A stretch of 64,000 nt of DNA from Klebsormidium nitens (Eukaryota > Streptophyta > Klebsormidiophyceae > Klebsormidiales > Klebsormidiaceae): contig DF236962.1 in NCBI GenBank assembly GCA_000708835.1, positions 248,001 through 312,000 on the forward strand, read 5' to 3'. Positions 18,101 through 30,100 of the stretch are shown in pieces (the stretch's first letter is position 1; each line of letters opens with the position of its first letter). A program made the translations under genes and the position numbers. The notes below the pieces were generated by a model. The model made no database searches. It was not told where the DNA came from and worked only from the letters and a program-made list of their open reading frames with translations.

Positions 18101-21100
18101 TGCGCGAGCGCCACGCATTCTGCGCACTTTGCCTGTGAACCCGCTGGACCCGCGCGCGCGTGGAAGTCGGCCAAGCGCACGGCCGCCTCCGACACAACGT
18201 CATAGCGCCCCTCTCTCAGGCCGATTGACACAGCCTTCTCGAGCGCATTCACACCCTGCTGCTGGAGCCGCTTAACACTATCAGACGGTCCTTCGTCTCT
18301 GGCTTCTGCAGGTTTGATCTTCTCCAAGTATTCAGTATCGGTTTTCTTCGCTGGTTCAAGCAGCGGCCCATCCTGACCGCTTTCAAAACTATCGCTTTGC
18401 TTTTCTCCAGCTATTGGGTTTCCGTTCTTATTCTTCTGGTCCACCGTTCCGCTGGACTCCTGGACCTCTAGCGGCCAAGCCGGCCCCGTCTCCGCCAGCC
18501 CATCAGCCGGTGTCTTTAGGGGTTCCTCCCGTCCGTTTTCCTCCTGGTTCCTCTGCCGCACTTTCCGGAGCGTTTCTTCGTTCCGCATCTCCCGAGCGCT
18601 GTGCTCGAGTAGGCACATGCCGAGCGTGCAGTGAAGGGCGGCTGCCACGTGGCAGAGATCGGGGCCGTCGCCCAGGAGGGCGAGCGCGTCACTCGCGTAT
18701 ATCTGCAGAGGGCCGAAGACGAGATAAGACCCACAATTGCAGATTCAGACGTGGAACCTCTTATCTGACCGATGTGATCTCTTTCTTGGGAGCAATGATG
18801 AATGCGAACTACCGTAAAGATGGTCCAAATGTGAGGCCTTGGAAGTTGAAGCCCGGACCAGATTTTCGGTCGGTGAAGGAGGAACGGTATTTACTACAAG
18901 ACCATCTTGAAAAGGACACATCGTTGCAACAGTCTCCAGGCCACTGAACTGGAAGCCTTCATCCGAAGACGTGAAGTCGAACGGTTCCTCTGCGTCAAAA
19001 GCATGTCCGTTGAATACTATCCGCGCGGATTTTTGTACCCTGAATTGCTCGGCAAAATGCATGCTCTCCATTTGCTATATCCTGCCAAGATTGGAGTTTA
19101 CTCGCTTTTCTAAGATGCAGTATGAAAGAGCTTTGATCCTTTGATTTCCTGCTGAACGTTACTCAGTGCCTTCTATTGTTTGCTTTTCAGTTTCGACAGC
19201 TGTATTTCGCGGCGACCAATCACTCACCACGGCCCTCTCTTCGTGCGCCTGCTCCCTGTTCGCCTCCCTCCGCCGCTGCACCGCCGCGGGCCCCAACTCT
19301 TCCGCCTCGTCGACCCACCTCCTCACCGGAGCGGAGTTCCGGCCCTCCACCAGCGGAATCTCCACCCTTCCGCCGGACTCCTCCGCCGCCTCGCTCGCGC
19401 CCGCGGCCATGGCCAGCTCCGCGCGCGCCAAAGCTTCCAGGATCTGCGCGACCTGCCGCGCGAGCGGCGCTGACGTCACCGCTGACGTCCCGGCGGGTTT
19501 GGAGGTTTGCAGCAGCGCGCGGCCCTCGTTAAGCGCCTCAAGGAGCGCGCGCCTCTGCGCGTCGGCGGCCGCGCGCGGGCTTCCTTCCGACGTGCCACGT
19601 GCAAGGGTCGAGCCTTCTTGGCGCTGCAGCCAATCGAGGGCTGCCACGTGGGCCAGTGTCGCGGAGAGAGAGGGCGCGCCGCCACCCAGTTCGCGCCAGC
19701 TGCAGAATACGGCATCAAAGGAGGTCCTAAGATCTTATTTTGATACATTCTAGAAGTCAAACCGATCCGAAGGAGCAGGAGTGACAACAGAAAGAAGGAC
19801 TAAAATATTTTAAGGCGGCTTTTGACCTTTCCGACTTCGAAAGTTGCCTGTCTCGAGCACGAGGTTCCTTGTGTCATTGAATGGCAATTTCAACGGGTGG
19901 TTTTGCAACTCTTTCGAATGTCTACTGAAAGCAAAGGCTAGCCAATAGTATGTAAGATACCGTTAAGCGACCACTGCTGTGCCTCCGTGAAAGTTTGATT
20001 GTTTATGGAAAAACTTTAAACGAAAAGTACCTACTCGCGAAGTACTTTGAGAAGATGAGAATCAAAGTCCATGTCCGAGCACGCTTACCGATCGCAGCAC
20101 TTCTGCAGAATCTCAACGGCTTCTCTAGCGGTCTTCACCGCCCGGTTCTTGTCCCCGACGCGCACCGAGTGACGCGACTCTGACGCCACCACCCCCGCAA
20201 GCTCTTGCAACAGCGTTGCCTCCGCGATTCCGGCGTCCAGGCCCATTCCGGTCCTTCCGCCGGAATCCGCTCTACCAGAACCCACGCTCTTGCTCCCGGT
20301 ATGTTTCGCGAGGGCCGCGAATCTCTCAACTCCGGCTTTCAGCAAGACACGTGCCTTGCTAAACCCGGAACCCCTCGGGAGCTCCTCCAGCAAGATCTGC
20401 GCGGCCGCGACCGCGCGTTCGACCCACTGAAAAACTTCGCCCTCGCTTGACACCGCCTCTTGGACCAGGCTCAGTGCCTCGACGTGCCGGTTCTCCAGCA
20501 GTGTCAAGCGCGCGAGGTGGAGCGCGCAGGCGGCCGCGCAGCCCTCGTCGTCGAAGGCGCACGCGTGCGCGCTCGCCTCGGTCAGAAACGCGCGCGCTCC
20601 CGAGAACCTGCCACGTGTCATCAGGAAGGCGGCCGTGGCGAGCCATGCGTGGCGCGCTTGGAATGGATGCTCTTTGCTTCTCAATTTTATCGCTTTTGAA
20701 ACAGACTTTTCTAAAGCATCTGGACTTTTGCGTCCGTTTAGCACTCGTTTCTCGCTATCGTTTCCTGTCTTCTTCTTCTCATTTTGCTCATCTCCGTTTT
20801 CCGCTGACCTCGACTCCGCCGGAACCTTTTTCGCTGCCAACCGCTTCGCCTCGAGTCGCTGCTCGACCTCCTCTCTCGCTTTCTTCCTCTCCTCGGGGCT
20901 GATCGCCAGGACACCTAGAAACTTCTCCCACTCCGCCGCTTCTGCCCTAAGCGCAAAACTCTCTAGAAGTTCCACCATGGCGAGCTTCTGCGCAAGCGCC
21001 ACGTCAGCGCGGCCCATGACCACGTCAGCAGTGACGTAAGCCAGCTGCCGCAGCGGCAGCGCGTGCAGATCCATCCCCGCCTGGCGGAGACAACTTTCTA

Positions 21101-24100
21101 GGCTTCCCAGGGTAGCCAAAAGACCGGACGGATCGTCTATAGCTTCTCGGAAGGGGTCCGGGGTTGCTTTTGGCCCGTCCTCTTGCAGGAGCGCTTCCAG
21201 GCCCTTGATCTTCTTCGCGAGCTGCCGGTACAAATCTGATCCGTTGATCTTGTTCTTGCTGCCGCCAGCCTTCGCGGCCGCGCTGAGCCCCAAACCCTTG
21301 ACCGCTTTCGCGAGCGCGGCCGCGAGTTCGTTGCCCAGCTTGACCCCGGCTCTGACCTGCTCTGCCAGGTCGACACGTGGCCACTCCTGAGGAGTTGAGG
21401 GGATGGCAACCGGGGGCTGCTGGTCTGCGTCCGGGGGGGTGCTGGGAACGGAGGATAGCGACCCCCCCAGGCGGGACGGACGAGTCGTGACTGCGCTACC
21501 GGCAGCCTTGGACAGCTGCAGAAAATAGGTACAGTAGTTGTTTGCATCAAAAGGTACAAACTGCGTCTCTTTCTGAGGCGGGCCATCGCAGGGGTTTTCA
21601 AGATCAGCCCCTTGTTCAGCAAGTCAAATCTGTTTGAGACGGGACGCGAAAGGCACCGACGCATCCTTGAGCAGCAGACGAGCGTGTTAGGTACCAAACG
21701 GAATGTCGCAAGGAATAAAGTAGCGTACTAATATTTTGTGTAGTGACAGCTCGAGACATCTGAAGCCAGACAAATGCATTCTGGTAAGATTGTGCTGTAC
21801 GAAAATGGAAGAGAAGAACGGCAATGGTAAGTGCTGAAAGCTTCGTGCATTCTGGTCGATAAGGAAAGAGCATCAAGGCGTCAGACCAGAGCATAGCCGA
21901 CCGCCTGGATTTCTGTGCCTGGGATCACCGCCCAGAGGTAGGAGAAGACTTGTGGCATTCAACCTTATGATCAGAAAATTAGGACCTGAAACTCAAACTT
22001 TCCCTCCGTCTGCAAACTTTTTTCCCATCTATTCGTAAGAGGTCCTCATATGCTGCAACAAGCGGACGGAAAGATGACGTCAGCACCGCGCTCGCGCGCG
22101 CGCTCACCGATCGCGCCAACCTGCTCTCCTGGTCTACCGCGAAGTTTGCCACCTCCGCGAGAGCCGCGCGCTTTTCTGCCACGTGTCCGTTCACCTCGCC
22201 CAACACGTGGCGCATCAGGCGCACCCCAAAGTGCTGCGCGAGGAGCGCATTCTCCCTGCGCTCCGCCAGGCTCGCGCTGGTCTTGGCCAGGGCGGTGTAA
22301 ATGCGCAGGAGCTCCAGCAGGCGCTTCGGTTCCGGCGGAAAGAGAGACGGACCGGCGGCGGAAACGGAGGTGACGCCAGATTTGACGGTGGACTTGCCGA
22401 CCACAGTGCCCTTCCTGGAGCGCAGACGGAAACAGGGCAGTCAGAGACCAACATGCGATTGAGGAACACGTGTCAGAGAAGTAGACAAGGGCTCTCTAAA
22501 GAATGCGAGAAACATCACGAATATTACATACTGAGAACCATAATAATTCAGTACGGGCAAGCAGCCCAAACCCTGCCAATCATGACTGCCGGAAAACCCA
22601 ACGATACCGAGGACTGGACGATACCAAAAAAATCAGCATCCGAGAGAAGAGAAATCGTCTCTCTGAAAACGAACAACGCAGCGCCTCGAAAAAAGAGTCC
22701 TTTAGATTGGAGGCAATAAGGCAGAAGAATACTTACTGGTAAAGCGAAAGACTCGTTCAAAGCCTCAGCAACTCGTAACTGAAATATGGTAAGAACTTTA
22801 TTAAGATATATAAAGCAAGGCACCTTGAACCGCCGGCCTGGCTGCCGCCGTCTCTTCGAGACGCCATGGATTTTCTGGTGGGGGCTTGAGACGGGCGAAG
22901 GGACCCGTGCTGGCTGCCGCGGAGCGATCCGCCGCCAAGAGCGGAACGGCCGGTGGTGGAACGGCCGGCGACGGAACCACCGCCCTGACGGGACGAAGCC
23001 ATCGTGGATCTGGACACGGGCACAAGATACTCAACCGATTGAGGATGAGTAAATGGCTGAAATGATTCAAATCTGGTGTCCTTGTCACAGCCTGAATCGT
23101 TTGTAACTAATCCTTTTTGTCTCACTCCTGACACTAAACAGTGATCTCGTTGATGACTGCTAGTAATCTCGACATTGATAAATGGGCAGAAACTTTCTCT
23201 TGTGAGTGGTAAACAACGTCCATATCCTCCGACACAGAACAATGGCCCCAGAATGAGTGCACATTCTTCGTCACGGAAAAGACCCGAAGCCGACTGCGGG
23301 GCTCGTTCCACTTCTGTCAAACGCTGCTAGTTTGCTAGATTAGTCGGATCCAAACATAATACATGTTGAAAGTCGTTCATGCACGTGTCGTGCACTTCTT
23401 GCAGGGCAAGAACTCTGGTCGAGAAAGCGGTCCTCACCTTCTTTCGCGGCCGTGCTTGGACCCGCTCGCAATCGACCCGCCGCCGCCGCGTGACTGGTGA
23501 CCCGCTTCTGCCTCATTGTCTTCCTCCTCTTCTTCCTCCTCCAAGTCGTGCAGAATGTCGGCCGCGCACAGAAGCACGTCTTCAGAATCGGTACCCGGGT
23601 AGCCCTGGCTTGCCAGATACTCCGCGTACTGAATCATGTATGGGACCTGGGGAAGAAAGAGCTCAAAGGGGTTCAATATCCGGATGCCAATAGAGGCGTC
23701 AGATACAAAAGTTACGAGTCTCTGCTAGTAATTGAATTAGCATAAGGCAATCTTCTCATTTATTTTTGACCTGCGAGACGTTGGGGGCTTCTTTGAAAAG
23801 CCGCAGATCCCTTTTTACGATCTGGCCGTCGCGATGCTTGGCGACAGTGATTGTCTCCATGCTTGTTGCAGATTCTGAACGTGAGACTCTAATAACCTTG
23901 CGCTTTGAGCAATATAAGAGATCGTCAGTCTTGGACCATGGGTACCATCGTCACGACTTGATAGATAGCGCTGGTTACTGGATTTGGAAAGGAGGGAACA
24001 CGCAGCAGAATATATTTGCTTGTCAAAACGTGATACACTTCGTCCTGGCCAAATATCTGGAAATTGGTGCAGGAAATCCGTCACACCTGCATCCAGGGCG

Positions 24101-27100
24101 TGTCTTCGAGCGCGTCGATCGCGCGCTGGTGCGCGGTGAGCCGCTCGAAGGGGTCGTCGCTCTGCGCTGCCAGGGTGGCCCACATGCGCGCGCGCACCTC
24201 GCCGTCCTTGTCGCCCATGCGGTCCAGCTCCTCGGACATCGGACGGCCCATCTTCACCTGCGTCCGTAAGACGTGCCGTCAGAAACTCATTTGAGCTTGC
24301 CAAGAAAGCTGAGGGCTCAAGTGGCTCGCAAGTGTTTCCAGTCTCAGCTTTCCGCGTCCTTGAGACGGGCTTCTCTACCTTACATCGCAGTCCCACGTTT
24401 GCGGCACATCGATATGCTCAAGGCTTTTGTGCCTCTGAGGGCGTGAGTCTCTCCGGAGCAACCATACCCTAAAGATGCGCCGCACTATCAGACCGCCATG
24501 ACTGAGAGTATCCCTCTCCTACCATCGCTCCTTTCAGAAGTCAGACAAATCACAATGAACCCGCGTCGATGCAACGGCCAACTAGAGCTGCGGTGATTCT
24601 CACCATGAACTTTGTCTTGACGGCCCACAGGTGCTTGTGCTGTCCGGAGGCCGTGTTCGGTACCGCCAGATCCGTCCACTTCATTCCGTCCTCCCACCGT
24701 TCCTGTTCCGCTAGGCACTCCAGCAGAACCAGAAAGAGCGACGCGTGGAGCTCGGGCGGGAGCGCGCGCACGCGCGCCGCGAGCAGCGCCTCGAGGAGCG
24801 GCTGACACGTGGCGGACAGCAGGCTGCGCCCCGGCGCGTCTTTCGTCAGCGGGAGGGCGGAGTTCCACCAGAGAACGGCGGCTCGGCACATCTGAGAAAA
24901 CGGAAAGAAACTGAATCGGAGGGAGCTGTTGAGGCACTAGTGTCGTCAGAACTATCTGCGCTTTTGCTTAAGTGCGCTGTCAAGTTTTCAAGTGCAGTTA
25001 CCAGCAGAGGATTCGTTGATTACCAAGGACGGGTGCTTTTCATTTGCTAGGGCACTCGAGATTTCAATGAACTCGTTTTGCTAGGAATCATTCTCCAGAC
25101 AACGGAAAAGCCAGGAAACCTCCTCTAGCAAACGTTCTCCAGCAAACCTTCTCCTTTTTGAAGGTCAATCCGAAAGGAAAAATGTTGGACCCTCAGGAAG
25201 TGCGATGCTAGATTTTTCGCAAGACATGGAACAATAGCACTAAGGCCGTGTGACCCAGCTTGGACATTGAAAATTGACTATTGCTAACATGGAATAGAAC
25301 ACCCTGATCCCTTGTCCCCATGCTTCTGAATCTACTTACCAAGTCGGTTCTGCCCGCTTTGCCTCCCCACCGCACCCCTTCCAAGAACCTCTCCAGAGCC
25401 TTTACTCTCAGCGCATCCTGCGCTGCGGGCGACTGTCGAGCAGGGTTGATGAGCTGAGTGGTCGCCTGGCCCTCCACCATCTCCGCCAGGGACAGCCAGT
25501 AGCAGTGGTACGGAGCGAGGCTTAAGGGTTTAAGGCGCGGCGCGGCCGCGTGCGGCACGTTCTCCTTGTCCGCTGCCGGCGCCTGCTGAGAAAGAAGGTT
25601 TTGTCATTCGCCCCTCTCCATAGATCTTGCATCTTTCCCCAAAGTGCTCGTACAAGAGGTCCGTGGTGCTTGCACCGTTCGAAGAAGCCAGCTTCAGAGA
25701 ACAAGCGTCGTCCGGTATTGATGCTCACAGAAGCTAGCCACCCGGAACATTCTTCAAGAGCCGATGGAATATTCAATCGAGACACACGACTAAGGCTTCC
25801 ACAGGTCAGACTTTTGGACTCCAGCCGGTTTCGACCCTCCCATCTTCTGTTCGAGAGATCGTCGTCACGACAACACAAAGTCGTGCAAGCTCAGTGGTGC
25901 CAGACAGTAGATGCAGACTTTCGACAATTCCTCCAGCGTATACTGCACATTCGGTAAAACCTGGCCGCCTGACCAGAGGCTAATTTGAAAACTTTGACCG
26001 ATGCGCAGAACTTTGACCGATGCGCAGAACTTGGACCTTGCGATAATTCGGATCCCTCTCATCGAACGGCCCAAGTTCTGCGGCTCGAGAAAAGTACTGC
26101 GACTGGCTCGATACGGGCTCAGGTCAGGCGGCCAGATTTGACCGAATCTGCAGTAGCCCGGACGGACGCTAGCTAGGCCTTCACCGCCTCATGTTGCGTT
26201 GCCGAATAGAAGAGACACAGATGCTTCGACTTCGGGAAACGGCTCTTGACGGTCCGCTCTGCCCTACCTTTCCCCCGAGCTGTTCCGCCATTCCCCGGGC
26301 GACCCTGCAGCAGGTGATGGCCCGCTGAAGGTCGCCCAGAGCAAGCGCTCCCCGGGCCACCTTGGTCCACAGCTCCAGCTTGACGCCCCCGGCTTTCAAC
26401 TCTGTGAGCGCGAGCAAGAAGGTCAGAAAAGAGGTGCATTTTTAAAATGGTGCTTCGTCAAGAGACTGCGAGAGTATTATTGTGCAGGTTCGTAATGAGG
26501 ATTGCAGGAATCGGTCTTGGGTGGTCTAAAGCGTTCCACCTTTCCACTGCACTAATTGTTGAAGAAAAGCTAGCGGGTCGTGGGGATGAATTAGCGGTCT
26601 AGATACGTTGATCGGCTCAAGACTCCCTATGTGCAGAGAGTTCCTCCGAAAGCTTGTTTCTGAAATTCAGAATCGTCATGTCATCCTGCGAAGCCGGCCC
26701 CGCTTGCGCTAACAGCTTTTCTGATGACTCGAAATCTACCGCCGAATTTATGAACGGACGGATAACAGACGAAGACGGTGCAACGGACCCACGCTGGGAA
26801 AAGCTCTTCTCTCTGAAGCGGGCATTCAACAGAGAATGCAAATGGGATCAAGTTTCACTCCGTTCCGCTCACCTGTTCCGTCTCCCTTCTGCAGCGCCTC
26901 CACGGCATCGGCCACCGCCTTCGCGCGCACGCCGGCGCTCTCCGCCGTATTGCTCGCGAGCTCGATCAGGGCGACCGCCTTGCCTGACGCGCCGAGCGCG
27001 TGGTCGCCCCCGGCCGCGCCCGCCAAACCCCTCAAACCCTGCACTTTTGCCTGCGTGGCTACCAACACCTTAAGGACAGTTTCGTCGACGCCTTGCATCT

Positions 27101-30100
27101 TCTCGATGACCTTCGAGCAGACTTCTGAGGCCGCGGAAAGCTCCGGCGCGTTTTCACACCGCTTGCGACCGCCCTCCAGCCCCCAGCTGAGGAGCTCGGT
27201 GTAACTTCTCTCCTCCAGCGGAGCGTCCGTCGGCGCAAGGTCTGGGGCGTCCGATTGGTTCTTTGGGGCCTGATCGGACGGTAGTGGTTTCACTGAAGGA
27301 GCCTCGTTTGCCGCTTTGCAATCCCCCGTCGGCAGAGCTTTGTCCGTCGACTTCGTAACGGCTTCCTTGTTTTTTGGGTTTGGACTCTTGCCGCGGGCGA
27401 CCTTCGTTTTGTCCGGCGCTGGCGGTTCCGTTGCCTCGAGCGGCGGAACTTCCGGAGCGGAGCGGCTCTCACGGAAGAGCCTCTGCAGGCAAGCGTGCAC
27501 GTGCCCGCTCGCGAGCGCGTTCGCGACCCCACAGACCGTTACCGCGTCCCTGGTCGCAATCGTTGCCGGCAATGTCAGCACTGCGTCGAGCATCGGCTGG
27601 AAGACTGGGACCAGCGGTGCGTACCGCTTGGCTTTCAGCAAGGGCAGGTACAAATTCCACAGGCTCGCCGCGGCGTTAGTCACCAACCAGGCCTCGTTAA
27701 GCGCTAACCCCTTTTGCGCGCCCTCGTGATAGCCCCCAAACGCGCGTTCCTGATACGGCCGAGCGTCGAAGCTCCCCTCGTTTGACGTGGCACTTTCGCG
27801 AGGACGGGAATCCGTTTTGCCGACGGATTCTGCTCCTGTCTGGTCGCTGGAACTGCTCTCTGCTGCGTTTGTCTCAGCCTTCTCGGATCCGCCCACGTCA
27901 GCAGCGACGTCGGGCGTGCCCCTCTCTCCGGCGGACTTCCGGTCGGGGTCACCTTTTTCCGGCGGAATGACTTCGATGCCTCGCTCCTTTAGCACACCCG
28001 CGCATGCCTCCGCGTCTAAAAAGGCGACCTCCGCATGCAATAGCACCATGTCGCGGTCCCTATTCACAGTCCAGTCTATCCCTAAAACGCGCTGGGTGTA
28101 AACGTGCGCGACCTCCCACAGCTTCGCCTCGACGGCGATCCTCACGGCCGCCGCCCAGAGCCGCGCCCTATCCTTCGCCCCCTGTCGAAACCTCTCCTCG
28201 CCGAACGTGACTCCCTTCTGACTGGTCTCAACACCCGCCTCGTTCGACGGCGTTTCTCTCCCCTTCGAAGGCGTCTCCTTCCCCGCCTTTCCCTTCACAC
28301 CTTTTGAACCCTTACCCCCGGGTTCCGCAATCGGAACCGCGGCCGCGGCCGCGGCCGCCTCAGCGCGGCCCTTCCGGCCCTCCTCCTCAATCCGCTCCCT
28401 TTCCGTTTGCTCTTCCGCTTCCGCTAACGTCAGTTCCGCCGCGGCCTTAGCCAGCAGGTCCGCACGGACGTCCGCCTTCTTGGCCTCTCTCGCTCGTTCG
28501 ATGATCATGAGGGCCTTGTCCATCGGACGGTCGGGATCGCTGTAGATGTCGCGCTTGAGCTTCATACGTTTCAGGAGGGGCTCCAGGTGGCGGTCCAGGG
28601 GACGGTCACAGCCGGCGGCTTCGACCTGGAGAGTATGTGTTTATCATTGAATTGTCTCGCTCGAGATTTTCTTGAAAAGGGATACCGAACGATGCGCGAC
28701 CAAAACAACCAAGAGAAACTACTTCAGAAAGAAAAGCAAATATGGATACGAACACTTTCAGGGACGTAGTCGGGATGTGTCGCTTGATTACGAAAAGACG
28801 ATAAAAACATAGGAAGCGGACATGAAAGTGAGTAAAGTCCAATCTCCGGGAGTCATACATTGTCGAGGGAACCTCATGAAGAAAGGGCATGACGGAACGT
28901 ACGCCACATTCCGCCTATAGAATCCCGATTGCGCAAACATTGGTTGACTTTGCGCTGCTCATCCTTTCAACCTTACTCTTGAAATGAATTGACAAACTGG
29001 CGAGACTTTCTTCTTACCTCTCCTGGGGGCGCTTCGTAGTCCAGCTCAAAGCCCTTCCTTGCTTCGTCCTCCGCCTTTGACAGCAGTTCTTCCGCCTGAT
29101 GCAACTCCGCCAACTCCAGATGAATTTGGGCCCTCAATCTGTGCATCCCCGATCCGACGGTCTCCAGCGCGCTCGCGGCCGCCCTGAGCGCCCGCGCTGC
29201 CACGTGGCGCCTCGAGGGGTCGAGCAGCGGGAGGGCTGCCTGCCAGATCAGCTGACACGTGTCCTCGACGCCCGCGCAGTCGCCCGCACGAAGGAACGAC
29301 GAGAGGGATCCCTCCGCGCGGCGGATGACGTCAGCGCGGCGCGCGGCTGCGGCCGGGTCGAGATCGGCGTCGGAGAGGAGGTGCACGTTCTCGCGGTCGA
29401 GGGCAATCTGAGAAACAAAGAATTATATTCAGTTCCCCTGTATAGGGCTGAAGGGAGAAGAGAACGCAGGAAATCGCATCCAAACGAAAAATCATTCCTC
29501 AGCAGACTATGATTGCTAGAGTCTCCAAACGAGTACAATTCAACAGCCCGAGAAAATCCTACTCACTCAAAGTATGACGAGCAACTGCACGAATGTCCAC
29601 CATAAGCTCTCTCGACGACTTGCAAGGGATCTGAAGGTGCAATTTTCCTGACACGTATTGTGGGCTTGAATGGATGAATGCAGAGTCGTAAAGTAGCGAC
29701 TGACAGGAAGCTATGCTGAAAACGCTGCAGGAGCGGAGCTGGGGTTCTACGAACCAGAGAAGAGGTTTGAAGCAGAAAAACTAGACCTGCAAATGTCTAG
29801 AAGCAGATCAGATCTGCATTTACCGCCGAGCGGCCGCCAAGGGACCTCTCGAACATTCTCATATCAGATGAGCACCTGAGTGCAGTAGAAGCCGGAATCT
29901 GACGTGGCCGTTCCAGACTATTGAAAGACCGATTGGGTGGTGAGCTGCTTTTTGTTCGTCAAGTGAAAGGGCCAAACTCCTTCCAGAGCATCTTTCCTTG
30001 CAACAAACCATTCTACAAGTCAGAATATGGAGAAACACCCTTACCTTGCACAACGCCAGCTCCGCCCTCGCCCGTCCCCCCAGCGTCTTCCCCTGCGCAG

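Noticed and set aside
16725-18138. Several long plus-strand open frames opposite CFAP46 exon 15
   Set aside because: Antisense shadows of a GC-rich coding exon; Arg/Pro-rich with no family pattern, while the minus strand carries the conserved CFAP46 motifs.
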